A DNA stretch of 64,000 nt from an uncultured Acidimicrobiales bacterium. Lineage in GTDB: Bacteria; Actinomycetota; Acidimicrobiia; Acidimicrobiales; CATQHL01. The notes below the pieces were generated by a model. That model saw only the letters and a list, made by a program, of their open reading frames with translations. It was not told where the DNA came from and did no database searches. The first letter of the stretch is position 1. Each line of letters starts with the position of its first letter. Shown piece after piece: positions 49,765 through 58,639 of this stretch. Location of the stretch: the NCBI GenBank assembly GCA_958295925.1, contig CATQHL010000001.1, forward strand, positions 1 through 64,000. The letters run 5' to 3'. The position numbers and the translations under genes were made by a program.

Positions 49765-51492
49765 CTAGAGGTATTGGCCGGGTCTGACTCTCTCCACAGA
49801 TGGGGCTGCGGTGCCTTCTGTGGAGCGCGCCAAATTGCGGGCGAAGATTATCCGCTCACCCTTCCTGGAGGCTGGCTTTGCCCAGCTGCCTGGCTGGCCG
49901 ATGCTGGGCAGATCTTCGAACTCGGCGAACTCCTCCCCTGCCGACTCGATGAGGTCCTCTGCCGTGATGCCCCGCTCCGCCCCTGCTATGTAACGCTTGA
50001 CCGCCAGATACTTTGCCCGGCGCACGACGCTTTCGATCATCGCACCGGAAATCCAGTCCTTGAAATAGAGGATCTCCCTGTCGCCGCCCTCGTAGGTGAG
50101 CTCGAGGAACCTGTTGCGGGGCTCGGTGCTGTAGAGGTCGGCCACCACCTGTTCAATCATCCCGCGCACGGCCTTTTCCGTCTCACCGCCGCCAATCTGC
50201 TCGACGGCGGTGCGGGCGATGGGCAGATCGGTCGTGAGGTAGCGGGAGAAGATGTCCGCGGCGGCCTCCGAGTCGGGGCGGTCGATCCTTATCTTCACGT
50301 CCAGACGGCCAGGGCGCAGCACCGCCGGATCGATCAGGTCTTCACGGTTGGATGCGCCCACCACAATGACGTTGCGCAGGGTTTCCACGCCATCGATCTC
50401 GGCCAGGAACTGGGGCACGATGGTGGACTCCATGTCGGAACTGATGCCGCTGCCGCGCATTCTGAACAGGGACTCCATCTCGTCGAAGAAGACAATCACC
50501 GGCCAACCCTCGGTGGAGCGATCCCTGGCTTGGCGGAAGATCTGGCGTATCTGCCTTTCCGTCTCCCCAACGTACTTGTTCAACAGTTCCGGGCCTTTGA
50601 CGTTCAGGAAGTAGCTGCGGGGTTCGCCTTTCCGACCGGCCATCGCCATCTTCGTGGCAAGGGAGTTCGCCACGGCCTTGGCGATGAGTGTCTTCCCGCA
50701 CCCGGGCGGGCCATACAGCAGGATTCCCTTCGGGTAGGGCAGCCTGTGCTCGGCAAAGACCTCGGGATGAAGGAATGGCAGCTCCACGGCGTCGGTGATC
50801 TTTTCGATCTGGGCGTCGAGGCCGCCGATGTCTGCGTAGGTGACCTGGGGGATCTCCTCGAGCACCAGATCGGGCATCGGGAAGGTGGGCAGCACCTCCA
50901 CCGCCATGTCGGTGTTCGGCTCAATCAGCAGGGAGTCGCCCTGACGGGGTGAATGCGACTTCAGGGCCTCGGCCGTGTTCACCACGCGCTCCTCCCCAGT
51001 TCTGGTGGAGACGATCATCCGCCCGCTTTCAAGCGTCTCCTTGAGCGTGACGACTTCGCCTGTGCTGCTGTGGCTGCGCGCCAGCACCACGCTGGAGGTC
51101 TCGTTGAGGGCGACCTCCTGGCCAAGCTTGAGGAGACCTTCAAGTTCGGGGCTGGTCGACACGCGCAGTTTCCTGCCGTTGGAATGCACGTCCACGCTCC
51201 CGTCCTCGTTCACGCCCAGGACGATTCCGTAGGCGTTGGGTGGCCGGGTCAGGTTCTCGAGCTCGCTGCGCAGCTCGGTGACGCGTCTGCGGGTCTCCTG
51301 CAGAACGGTTGCGAGTTTCTGATTCTGCTCGACGGCCTGCGCCAGCCGCCCCTTGGTTTCCATCAGGCGCTCCTCGAGCGTGCGGGTGCGCTTAGGGGCT
51401 TCCTTCAGCCGGATGCGAAGGGCCTCGATCTCCAGGCGCAGCTCATCGACGATCTTCGAACGACCTTCTGGCGCAGCCTCTGGTGTGGAAAT
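49765..51492 (-). CDS. arc: Proteasomal ATPase ARC/Mpa
   Basis: AAA ATPase that unfolds pupylated proteins into the proteasome. It has an N-terminal coiled coil, double OB domain (NAYGIVLGVNEDGSVDVH and the following repeat), Walker A GPPGCGKT, Walker B VIVFFDEME, arginine finger region NREDLIDPAVLRPGR, and the C-terminal Gln-Tyr-Leu that docks in PrcA. ATG 51363 would cut the coiled coil short. The frame continues upstream through KIVDELRLEIEALRIRLKEA to ATT 51492, eight bases after GGGGAGG, with an in-frame stop further up and no ATG/GTG/TTG between. ATT is thus the likely start (575 residues). Confidence 0.9.
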   Translation of the reverse strand: MSTPEAAPEGRSKIVDELRLEIEALRIRLKEAPKRTRTLEERLMETKGRLAQAVEQNQKLATVLQETRRRVTELRSELENLTRPPNAYGIVLGVNEDGSVDVHSNGRKLRVSTSPELEGLLKLGQEVALNETSSVVLARSHSSTGEVVTLKETLESGRMIVSTRTGEERVVNTAEALKSHSPRQGDSLLIEPNTDMAVEVLPTFPMPDLVLEEIPQVTYADIGGLDAQIEKITDAVELPFLHPEVFAEHRLPYPKGILLYGPPGCGKTLIAKAVANSLATKMAMAGRKGEPRSYFLNVKGPELLNKYVGETERQIRQIFRQARDRSTEGWPVIVFFDEMESLFRMRGSGISSDMESTIVPQFLAEIDGVETLRNVIVVGASNREDLIDPAVLRPGRLDVKIRIDRPDSEAAADIFSRYLTTDLPIARTAVEQIGGGETEKAVRGMIEQVVADLYSTEPRNRFLELTYEGGDREILYFKDWISGAMIESVVRRAKYLAVKRYIAGAERGITAEDLIESAGEEFAEFEDLPSIGQPGSWAKPASRKGERIIFARNLARSTEGTAAPSVERVRPGQYL

Positions 51493-51880
51493 GGCGTTGA
51501 CCTCCCCTCGCGTGGTTCACTCCAGCGAATTGCTTCGCAGAAGCGACATTACACCTCTTGATGCCCAATCGGGGGAATTCCGCAAACCCGATCGGGGCAA
51601 TCCTCGCTGGAAGCCGCACAGGCTGCCTGCCGCAAGTGTTGCGCCTCCCTTAGGCTGCGTGACGTGCAGCGGCTGCCTGCTGACAGAGGTCCAGCGCCAA
51701 CGATTTGCTGCCCCATTGCATCGATCCGCCGAACTTGCTACGATTGGTGCTACAATTATTTCGAGGCAAGAGTTTACTCAACCTCGGAACACTGAATAAA
51801 TGCAAATCAGCATTTATGGCATTTAGTTAAGTGGCACTAGTTTTAGTTCTACACACTAATTTAATTTATTAGGAGATTCG
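51493..51880. promoter_or_regulatory. Divergent region between arc and ferredoxin, AT-rich with inverted repeats
   Basis: No gene is seen. The half near the ferredoxin (51760-51880) is strikingly AT-rich for this genome. It contains TAAATGC-AAATCA-GCATTTA, a perfect 7-bp inverted repeat (51797-51816), and CTAATTTAATTTATTAG (about 51856-51872), nearly palindromic. A clean TTAGGAG site precedes the ferredoxin ATG. The arc side has GGGGAGG before an ATT codon. The inverted repeats look like operator sites; the regulator is unknown. Confidence 0.5.
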
Positions 51881-52120
51881 ATGAAGGTCTGGATAGATCA
51901 AGATCTGTGCACCGGTGACGGGCTGTGCGAAGAGATAGCCCCTGACGTGTTCACCCTGCTCGACGACGGGTTGGCCTATGTGCGCGAGGGCGAGACCATT
52001 TACAGCGACCCCGGCGGCCCCACAGGGCTGGCCTCTGTGCCCGACGGCCAGGAGGAAGCCGTGATCGAATCTGCCGAGGAGTGCCCTGGCGAGTGCATCT
52101 TCATTGAAATAGACGCCTGA
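51881..52120 (+). CDS. Small ferredoxin, 3Fe-4S/4Fe-4S type
   Basis: A 79-residue ferredoxin. The cluster ligands are C10-TGDGL-C16 near the start and C68-PGE-C72 near the end (EECPGECIFIE). Only these four Cys are visible; relatives with the CxxxxxC first pair usually bind a single 3Fe-4S cluster, often partnering P450 or other oxidoreductases. TTAGGAG ten bases before ATG is a good ribosome binding site. It is on the opposite strand from the proteasome genes and ends at a strong terminator. Confidence 0.88.
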   Translation: MKVWIDQDLCTGDGLCEEIAPDVFTLLDDGLAYVREGETIYSDPGGPTGLASVPDGQEEAVIESAEECPGECIFIEIDA

Positions 52121-52136
52121 AGACCCCTCTTCTGTG

Positions 52137-52164
52137 ACGCGGCCCGGCAATCCGGGCCGCGTTT
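52137..52164. terminator. Bidirectional terminator between ferredoxin and cvpA-like gene
   Basis: A perfect 11-bp GC-rich stem (ACGCGGCCCGG, CAAT loop, CCGGGCCGCGT) is followed by TTT on the plus strand. It lies exactly between the convergent ferredoxin and cvpA-like genes, so it should serve both. Confidence 0.88.
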
Positions 52165-52169
52165 CGCGT

Positions 52170-52664
52170 TCAGGCAAGCCTGCCCGCGAGGGAGCGCACC
52201 GAGGAGATAACGTCTGGCTGCCCCGGGAGGTAGTTCCTTGCAAATCGGGCAGCGGCGGAGCCTTCGATCTGTTCGGACAGCCAGCCCGGCGTCACCTCTG
52301 CCAGCGGCAACAGCAGCCAGATGACCGTCCCGGCGGCCGCTGCCAAGGCCAGCGTCCCTGCCAGCCTGTCGGCGAGGCGAATCGTCCCTGGCATGATCTT
52401 CAAGAAGAGCCTGCCCGCGAGCCGCCCCACGATGTACCCGAGCACAGCCCCTGCCAGCAGCACCCCGGCGCTCGCCCCGAACGGGTTCAGCAAACTCAGG
52501 CGGTCGCCAGCCCGCTCCATCACCCAAGGGAGGAGCCTGACGGCCAGCAGCAGCCCTGGGGCGATTCCCAGCACGCCCAGCAGGTGCGACATGAGCCCCG
52601 ATCGGTAGCCCAGGAACCCGGCCAGCGCCACAATCCCCAAAATGACGATGTCAATCAGGCTCAC
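52170..52664 (-). CDS. CvpA-family membrane protein
   Basis: A 164-residue protein with four hydrophobic helices: about residues 3-22 (IDIVILGIVALAGFLGYRSG), 27-46, 62-85 and 97-122. The start pattern with early Asp and GYRSGL is typical for the CvpA family (colicin V production and related envelope proteins). The C-terminal tail is amphipathic. It lies 72 bp after trmI in the same direction. Confidence 0.75.
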   Translation of the reverse strand: MSLIDIVILGIVALAGFLGYRSGLMSHLLGVLGIAPGLLLAVRLLPWVMERAGDRLSLLNPFGASAGVLLAGAVLGYIVGRLAGRLFLKIMPGTIRLADRLAGTLALAAAAGTVIWLLLPLAEVTPGWLSEQIEGSAAARFARNYLPGQPDVISSVRSLAGRLA

Positions 52665-52736
52665 AGGCTGTCCACCCGCTGGTTTCCTGGTTCTTGGGGG
52701 TCGCGTGGCCGCCCGGAGGGGACTCGGGCCATCCCC

Positions 52737-53624
52737 CTAGCCGGCCAGGTGGCGGGCGTGGGTGAGAAAGCCGGTGTGGCCGACCATCCGGTGATCCGGG
52801 CGCACCGCGTCCCCGACAACGTGCCATGCCCGCTGAAGCACCTCGCAGGTCGTGGCCATGCCCCAGGTAGCGGAGGAGAGGCTCTTGCGCAGGTGAGACA
52901 CCTGGATCACGCTGGGGGTGTAGGCCAGCAGGATCCCCCCGGGCCGGAGGGCCTGCCGGGCGTGCTCGACCACCCTCCAAGGCTCCGGGAGGTCAAGGAG
53001 CACCCGGTCCAGGCCGCCGGGCCGCACGCCCGCAGTTCCGTCGGCGGTGAAACCCTCGTAGCAGTCGGCCAGAACCACCTCGTAACGCCCCAGTGCCTCC
53101 GGGCCTAGAAAGGCCCTCACGTTGTTCACGGCCCTGCGGGCGAAGTCTGGGCGGATCTCGTATCCCAGCACGTGGGCACCCGCCCTCAGAAGTGCCATGG
53201 AAAGCGCCCCCGAACCGACCCCCGACTCCAGCACCCGCTGCCCTGGCGCAATGTCGGCCAGCATCAGAATTGGCCCCAGGTCTTTCGGGTAGATCACCTG
53301 TGCGCCCCTCCTCATGTTCAGGACGAACTCCGCGAGGCCCGGGCGCAGCGCCCTATAGCGGGATCCCCTCGAAGACCGAATCATCACCCCCTCCGTCGCC
53401 CCGAGAACATCGTCGTGGCTCAGTCCCCCGGCGTGGGTGTGGAATACCTCCCCCTCTGCGAGGCGAAGAACCTGCTGCCGGTTCTTATCGTCAACGAGCA
53501 GGACGAGATCTCCTGGCGCAAACCTGCCTGGCGCCTCGGCGAGTTTCGTGTCGGGTGGGGAGTCCGCCCCTGGCAGCCCGTCGAGAACCTCCGTGCCGGC
53601 CGACTCGCTTGCCGGGCGGCTCAC
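52737..53624 (-). CDS. trmI: tRNA (adenine58-N1)-methyltransferase TrmI
   Basis: Methylates A58 in the T-loop of tRNAs. The 295-residue protein has the N-terminal TrmI domain (APGDLVLLVDDKNRQ, HTHAGGLSHDDV), the SAM motif VLESGVGSGALS at residues 131-142, YEIRPDFARRAVNN (ribose-binding acidic residue) and VLLDLPEPWRVV with the catalytic DLPxPW. In Mycobacterium trmI also lies next to mpa. GTG 53624 overlaps the upstream stop. Confidence 0.95.
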   Translation of the reverse strand: MSRPASESAGTEVLDGLPGADSPPDTKLAEAPGRFAPGDLVLLVDDKNRQQVLRLAEGEVFHTHAGGLSHDDVLGATEGVMIRSSRGSRYRALRPGLAEFVLNMRRGAQVIYPKDLGPILMLADIAPGQRVLESGVGSGALSMALLRAGAHVLGYEIRPDFARRAVNNVRAFLGPEALGRYEVVLADCYEGFTADGTAGVRPGGLDRVLLDLPEPWRVVEHARQALRPGGILLAYTPSVIQVSHLRKSLSSATWGMATTCEVLQRAWHVVGDAVRPDHRMVGHTGFLTHARHLAG

Positions 53625-53881
53625 CGTCGATTTCGTACTGTGAGACGATCCCCTGTCTTCACCTGAAGGTATTTGGCGGGGTCACCGGCGAACGAAAAAG
53701 CCCGGCGCAGCCCGTGCAGCGCCCAGGCGGCCATACCCGCCAGGAGCCAGGCCGTGCTGTCACCGAGAAGCCCGTGGGTGAGGCCGCGCCTGCGGACGGC
53801 GGCCAAGAGCCCTCGCCTGCGGGCTTCGGCCAGGAACCCCCCTCTGGCACGGGTATCCCTCGAAGGCCTCCTCCTCGCCAT
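53621..53881 (-). CDS. Small basic membrane protein
   Basis: An 86-residue protein: Arg-rich N-terminus (about one in four residues Arg to position 33), a hydrophobic segment at 43-57 (TAWLLAGMAAWALHGL), then VKTGDRLTVRNRR. The family is not recognised. Translation is coupled on both sides (ATGA with the gene upstream, GTGA with trmI), which supports a real gene. Confidence 0.55.
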   Translation of the reverse strand: MARRRPSRDTRARGGFLAEARRRGLLAAVRRRGLTHGLLGDSTAWLLAGMAAWALHGLRRAFSFAGDPAKYLQVKTGDRLTVRNRR

Positions 53882-54102
53882 CAGCCTGGCTGAACCTCGA
53901 TGAATGCGCGTGAGCGACGTCCACGCCTTCGGCCCAGGAAGTAGGCCAGAATCACGAGCAGCGCGGCGACCATCACGCCCACCCGCCAGGCTGCCTCCCG
54001 GGCAGGCTGGCTGGCGTTGTTGATTGCGTCGCCCACCTCACGGAGCTTGGCCTCAAGCGTCTCCGGGGTGATCTTCTCGTCTGAGTCAGTGTTTTTTTTC
54101 AT
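53881..54102 (-). CDS. Small single-span hypothetical protein
   Basis: A 73-residue protein with a charged helical N-terminus (DEKITPETLEAKLREVGDAI), one membrane helix at about 42-58 (VGVMVAALLVILAYFLG), then GRRRGRR. It resembles small actinobacterial proteins of unknown function placed next to holin-like genes. The stop overlaps the next start. Confidence 0.6.
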   Translation of the reverse strand: MKKNTDSDEKITPETLEAKLREVGDAINNASQPAREAAWRVGVMVAALLVILAYFLGRRRGRRSRAFIEVQPG

Positions 54103-54124
54103 TTTGGCCTCGGTTATTTTGCGG

Positions 54125-54520
54125 CTATTTTGCTTCGTCAGATCTGCGGCGCCTTGCCCTTGCCGACTTGAGGGCGAAGGCGAAAATCAGCACAAACGCT
54201 GCCAGCACTATCGCATACGGCGTCCAGCTGAGGCTGCCTGAGAGGTGCTCGGCGGTCTCTGTCTGCAGCGCCCGAAGCGCCGCTAGGGCCAGCAGCACCA
54301 TCCCGATGCACAGCAGGGCCGCCCCCAGCATCCCCCAGCCGAGCCAGGCCAGCAGACGTTTAAGGGGCTCTACCGCCTCCTGGCGAAAATAGGCCAACAG
54401 CAAGTCCCGCAGCTCTTCCAGAACTTCGCCCGGCTTGCCCGGCCTCGAAGTCCCCGGGGTCGGCGAAGATGCGTCGGCGACCCCCTCGGGCTGCGTGTCG
54501 TCTGCCTCGGGTGACTGCAC
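54125..54520 (-). CDS. Phage holin-like / Holin-X family membrane protein
   Basis: A 131-residue protein with an acidic, Pro/Ser-rich N-terminus (1-30), an amphipathic helix (VLEELRDLLLAYFRQEAVEP), and two membrane helices at about 60-85 and 100-120, then a basic tail (KSARARRRR). This layout is that of the actinobacterial 'putative holin-X' proteins, which are chromosomal and not phage-derived in most cases. Its role is unknown; perhaps envelope stability. Confidence 0.6.
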   Translation of the reverse strand: MQSPEADDTQPEGVADASSPTPGTSRPGKPGEVLEELRDLLLAYFRQEAVEPLKRLLAWLGWGMLGAALLCIGMVLLALAALRALQTETAEHLSGSLSWTPYAIVLAAFVLIFAFALKSARARRRRSDEAK

Positions 54521-54573
54521 GCACTTCAGCCTAGCGGCGCGGGGGAAACGGGATTCCGGCGGATCCGGCGGCC

Positions 54574-56100
54574 CTAGTCGACGGCATCGGAGGAAACCAG
54601 GATGTCAAGCAATGACTCAAGGATCGGCTCGGTGACGGCATCAGTGAGGAAGCCGTCGTGGTTCAAAATCACAGCAAAGGTGAACCATGTCCCGTCAATC
54701 CCCTCGGCAAAGCCTGCCAGGGTCGTCGCCTGGGAGAGCGAACCGGTCTTGGCCCTCACTCTGCCCCTGATCTTGTCGCTCGTGAAACGATCCTCGAGGG
54801 TGCCTGAGACGCCGGAGACGGGCAGGTAGGAGGCAAGTTCGCCTTCCGGCCCGCCGTAGGGCTCCATCTCAAGGAGCGCCGTCGCCTGTGAGCAGGACAG
54901 CCTGTTGTCGGGGCTCAGCCCGGAGCCGTCGGCAGGCGTGCGGGTCAGGTTGACCAGCTTTTGACGAAGGATGTCCTGAACGGCTATTGCCCCGTCGAGG
55001 GTTGAGGCGTTCCCATCGTCGTCGGTTCCGGTGAGATGCAGCCCGATCTCCTTTAGCAGCAACTCGGACGTGGTGTTGTCGCTCTCCTTGAGCATGTGGC
55101 TCATGTAGTCCCGCAGGGGGGCGGAGTTCAGAATTCCAAGGCTGGTGGTGGATTCGGAGTATTGCCTGTCGCGCGGCGCCACCTCGGGCCGGAACGGGAT
55201 GGCCACGTCGCGTGCTTCGAGCATGTCGTCAAACAGGACTGCGGTGCGAAGCGCCGCCTCAGGATCGGGGCGCAGGCCGTCGAGCGAGCCGAACTCGGGG
55301 GAAAAGTCGTATCCCTGGTTTAGGGCTGCAGAACTCAGGGTGCCTGTGACACCCGTCTCCGCGAAGCCCTCCGGCCACGTGCTGACAGAGCTTGCGGAGT
55401 CGTAGCGCAGGTCCACGGTGACCACGCTTCCTTCGATCCTCCTCAGTTCCCAATCGTCCACGATTTGCTGAGCCAGGTTGTCGAGGTTGCTGGCAGGGGC
55501 GTCCTCGGCCGCTAGCAACTCGGCGTACTCGGGGGTTGAGAGCAAAGGGTCACCACCGCCGAGAAGATAAAGGTCGCCGCCTATCACCCCCTGCACCGGG
55601 GGCGACTCGGAAAACGCCAAAGTCTGGTACACAAAGTCGGGACCGAGCTCAAGCTCCCTTTGCGGGTAGACGCCAGCGGCCTGAAGCACCCCTTGAACCG
55701 TTACCAGTTTCTGAAGGGATGCAGGAATGAGCGCAGCGTCGGCCTTGTGGGAAAAAATGGTCTCCCCGGCGCTTCGCACCACCACGCAGCTGTCCTCGGG
55801 CATGCCCACGACCACTTCGGAGAGGGCCGCTTCCCCCCACCAGGGGATTTCCTCCGGAAATGAGACCTCCACCGGCTCAACGTCGGGAATGACCTCGAAG
55901 GAAAACCGGGCAGGCGAGAAGATGGGATCGGAAGGTCTCCCGGCTTCGATCGGATCGCCTTCCGGGGGGGCCGTGCCGATGCGACCGGAGAGTATCCACA
56001 ACCCGATGGCGGCGGCTAGAAGCAGCACGGAGAAGAAGCGCAACACGGAAATTAACTTTACGACGCTGCCCGCCCTGTTCTGCGGTTCAAGACCGGGCAT
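54574..56100 (-). CDS. dacB: D-alanyl-D-alanine carboxypeptidase, PBP4 (S13) family
   Basis: Trims peptidoglycan stem peptides outside the cell. ATG 56100 gives 508 residues with a membrane anchor at about 14-37, then the serine transpeptidase motifs: SLQK (about 128-131), SDN in KESDNTTSELLLKE and KTG in VRAKTGSLSQA. The insertion between SLQK and SDN (about 220 residues) is as in PBP4/DacB. TTG 56145 upstream is open but would overlap the divergent gene. All three motifs are intact. Confidence 0.92.
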   Translation of the reverse strand: MPGLEPQNRAGSVVKLISVLRFFSVLLLAAAIGLWILSGRIGTAPPEGDPIEAGRPSDPIFSPARFSFEVIPDVEPVEVSFPEEIPWWGEAALSEVVVGMPEDSCVVVRSAGETIFSHKADAALIPASLQKLVTVQGVLQAAGVYPQRELELGPDFVYQTLAFSESPPVQGVIGGDLYLLGGGDPLLSTPEYAELLAAEDAPASNLDNLAQQIVDDWELRRIEGSVVTVDLRYDSASSVSTWPEGFAETGVTGTLSSAALNQGYDFSPEFGSLDGLRPDPEAALRTAVLFDDMLEARDVAIPFRPEVAPRDRQYSESTTSLGILNSAPLRDYMSHMLKESDNTTSELLLKEIGLHLTGTDDDGNASTLDGAIAVQDILRQKLVNLTRTPADGSGLSPDNRLSCSQATALLEMEPYGGPEGELASYLPVSGVSGTLEDRFTSDKIRGRVRAKTGSLSQATTLAGFAEGIDGTWFTFAVILNHDGFLTDAVTEPILESLLDILVSSDAVD

Positions 56101-56139
56101 GTCCCCCGAATCACCGATCGGGGCGTTACTGTTTTTGGC

Positions 56140-56529
56140 GTGCAAATCATCGCAGCGCTGTTCATCGACAACATCGACGTACGCTCACTTCCAGGCCCTA
56201 CGACCCGCCTCGACCTCACGGGGGTGCAGTTCTCGGCGGTCGCAGCCGGGCCGCTGCCCCTGACGGCTGCCCCGCATCTCGTGGTGATCGTGCGCTGCGA
56301 GGCCGGCGGCGACTCCGACGGGGTGCTCGAGGTGGTCTACACACGCGACGGGGAGCAGGTGGCGCGCAACGTCCAGGCTCTGCAGGTTGAGCCAGGCAAG
56401 TTCAACTTCCGGCTCGTGAAGGCCGAGCTGACCTTCGAATCCTACGGAACGGTGGAGGCTCGCTGCACCCTGGCCGGGGGGCAGGGCGTGGTGGTGCCCT
56501 ACACGCTGCTGCCGGCGCCGGTGGCGTGA
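56140..56529 (+). CDS. Conserved beta-rich hypothetical protein
   Basis: A 129-residue protein made of beta strands, with LDLTGVQFSAVAAGPLPLTA, HLVVIVRCEAGGDSDG, FNFRLVKAELTFESYGTVEA and RCTLAGGQGVVVPYTLL. The shape is like the small immunoglobulin-like actinobacterial proteins, some named DUF6941. GTG 56140 is the start. It is divergent from dacB and 58 bp before tkt. No catalytic residues are evident. Confidence 0.6.
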   Translation: MQIIAALFIDNIDVRSLPGPTTRLDLTGVQFSAVAAGPLPLTAAPHLVVIVRCEAGGDSDGVLEVVYTRDGEQVARNVQALQVEPGKFNFRLVKAELTFESYGTVEARCTLAGGQGVVVPYTLLPAPVA

Positions 56530-56587
56530 GGCCGCCGCCCGCCACAGTCCTGGATTCCGACCCCGCAGAGTCTCTGCTGACACCCCC

Positions 56588-58558
56588 ATGGCCGCGCACG
56601 ACCTGAGCGAAGCCGAACTCGAACGAACCGCCGTAAGCGTTATTCGCGGTTTGGCGATGGACGCCCCCCACGCCGCGCGCTCCGGCCACCAGGGCACGGC
56701 AATGGCCCTCGCGGGGCTGGCGCACGTGCTCTGGGGCAGGGTCATGCGCTACGACGCCGCAGCGGCGACCTGGCCGGATCGGGACAGGTTCATCCTTAGC
56801 GCCGGCCACGCCTCCATCCTCCTGTACGCGATGAGTTACCTGTGCGGCTACGGCCTCTCCCTCGACGACATCAAGGCATTCAGACAATGGGGCAGCCGGA
56901 CTCCCGGGCACCCTGAAGCCTGTCCCGAGCTGGGGGTGGAGGTCACCACCGGCCCGCTCGGTCAGGGCTTTGCCAACGCCGTTGGGATGGCCATCGCGGA
57001 GCGCCGGCTGCGTACGCGCCATGGACGGGGGCTGTGCGACCACCACACTTTCGTGATCTGCAGCGACGGCGACCTCGCCGAGGGCGTGAGCCACGAGGCG
57101 GCCTCGCTGGCCGGGCACCTGGGCCTGGGAAGGCTCATCTGCGTCTACGACGACAACCGCGTCTCGATAGACGGCGAGACCGACCTGTGGCTCTCCGATG
57201 ACGCCCAGCGGCGTTTCGAGGCATACGGCTGGCGCACCGAGCAGTTGGGCGAGTCTGCCGACGACCTTGAGTTGCTTGAGGCTGCCCTGCACAGCGCAAT
57301 AGCCGAGGAGGAGGCACCCTCGCTGCTGATCCTCCGCAGCCGCATCGCCCACCCCTCCCCCGACCTCACCGACTCCCCCGCCGCCCACGGCTACGCCCTC
57401 TTCGACAAGGAGGTCGCCCGGGCGAAGCGGAAGATGGGGCTCCCCCCGGAGGAAAAGTTCCACGTGCCATCGGAGGTTCTAGACCTCTACCGCGCCGCAG
57501 GGCAAAGGGGGAAGGCTGCCCGGCGGGCGTGGGAGCGCCGCTGGGCGGAGGCAGTGGCCGCCGATCCGGGCCTGCCCGCCGAGTGGGGCGTTGAGCCCCC
57601 CGAGGGCTGGGCGGAGAGGGCTGGGCTGCCCGGCTCGGGCGCAAAGCTTGCCACCAGGGCTGCCAGCGCCGCTGTCCTGGGCGCCCTGGCCGAATCGTGC
57701 CCGGGGGTGCTGGCCGGTGGAGCCGATCTCACGGGAAACACCGGCACGAGGCTCAAAGGCTCCCGTCACATCAGCCGTGAGGTCGCCGACGCACCGCAGA
57801 TCTTCTACGGAGTGCGTGAGCACGCCATGGGTTCCGTGATGGTGGGCGCGGCCCTGCACGGCGGCGTCCTCCCCGTCGGGGGGACGTTCCTGGTCTTCAG
57901 CGACTACATGCGCCCTGCTGTGCGCCTCGCGGCCCTCTCAAGGGCCAGGGTGATCTTCAGCTGGTCGCACGACTCGGTTGCCGTTGGGGAGGACGGCCCC
58001 ACCCATCAGCCCGTCGAGCACCTGGCTGCGCTTCGTGCGATCCCTGGCCTCCTGGTGATACGCCCCGCCGACGCCACCGAGACCCTGGGGGCCTGGCAGC
58101 AGGCTCTGGCGCACTCGGGGCCGACTGCGCTCATCCTCACCCGCCAGGGGGTTCCCGTGCTCGAGGCGACCTCCGCAGCGGGCGTGGGCCGGGGCGCGTA
58201 CGCCATCTCCGAGCTGCCAGACGCCGATTTGACCCTGGTGGGCAGCGGCAGCGAGGTCGAACTGTGCCTGGAGGCGAGCGTGATCCTCGCCGAGCAGGGG
58301 GTGTCGGCCTCTGTGGTGTCCATGCCGAGCTGGGAGCTTTTTGCCGCCCAGAGCCATCACTACAGGGAGGGCGTGATCCCCCCCGGGCGTCCCTGCCTGG
58401 CCGTGGAGGCCGGTTCCCCGCTGGGTTGGGAGCGATGGGCGGACGACTCCCTCAGCCTGGATCGGTTCGGGGCATCCGCCCCTGGCGACGTTGCGATGGC
58501 GATGCTGGGCTTCACCCCCGCGAAGGTGGCAGGCAGGGCTCTCAGGCTCTTGAGCTGA
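56588..58558 (+). CDS. tkt: Transketolase
   Basis: Thiamine diphosphate enzyme of the pentose phosphate pathway. The 656-residue protein has ARSGHQGTAMALA at residues 20-32 and the first TPP-binding His in LSAGHASILLYAM. GPLGQGFANAVGMAIAE follows, with GDGDLAEGVSHEA for the GDG-Mg site, and YGVREHAMGSVMVGAALHGG with the conserved Glu. It is followed by transaldolase after 80 bp. Since it needs thiamine diphosphate, it links to the thiamine transporter operon in this window. Confidence 0.95.
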   Translation: MAAHDLSEAELERTAVSVIRGLAMDAPHAARSGHQGTAMALAGLAHVLWGRVMRYDAAAATWPDRDRFILSAGHASILLYAMSYLCGYGLSLDDIKAFRQWGSRTPGHPEACPELGVEVTTGPLGQGFANAVGMAIAERRLRTRHGRGLCDHHTFVICSDGDLAEGVSHEAASLAGHLGLGRLICVYDDNRVSIDGETDLWLSDDAQRRFEAYGWRTEQLGESADDLELLEAALHSAIAEEEAPSLLILRSRIAHPSPDLTDSPAAHGYALFDKEVARAKRKMGLPPEEKFHVPSEVLDLYRAAGQRGKAARRAWERRWAEAVAADPGLPAEWGVEPPEGWAERAGLPGSGAKLATRAASAAVLGALAESCPGVLAGGADLTGNTGTRLKGSRHISREVADAPQIFYGVREHAMGSVMVGAALHGGVLPVGGTFLVFSDYMRPAVRLAALSRARVIFSWSHDSVAVGEDGPTHQPVEHLAALRAIPGLLVIRPADATETLGAWQQALAHSGPTALILTRQGVPVLEATSAAGVGRGAYAISELPDADLTLVGSGSEVELCLEASVILAEQGVSASVVSMPSWELFAAQSHHYREGVIPPGRPCLAVEAGSPLGWERWADDSLSLDRFGASAPGDVAMAMLGFTPAKVAGRALRLLS

Positions 58559-58639
58559 GGTGCGCCGACGCGCACCCGGCCGGGTTTCGGGCAGACTGAA
58601 GGCCGCACCCGATCTCTGAAGCAGGGAGGCAGACGCAAA

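Noticed and set aside
49633..50952. 439-codon plus-strand frame opposite arc
   Set aside because: Shadow of the ARC coding strand; no domain pattern.
51493..51760. tRNA or small RNA gene in the arc-ferredoxin gap
   Set aside because: No cloverleaf or known RNA consensus was found by eye.
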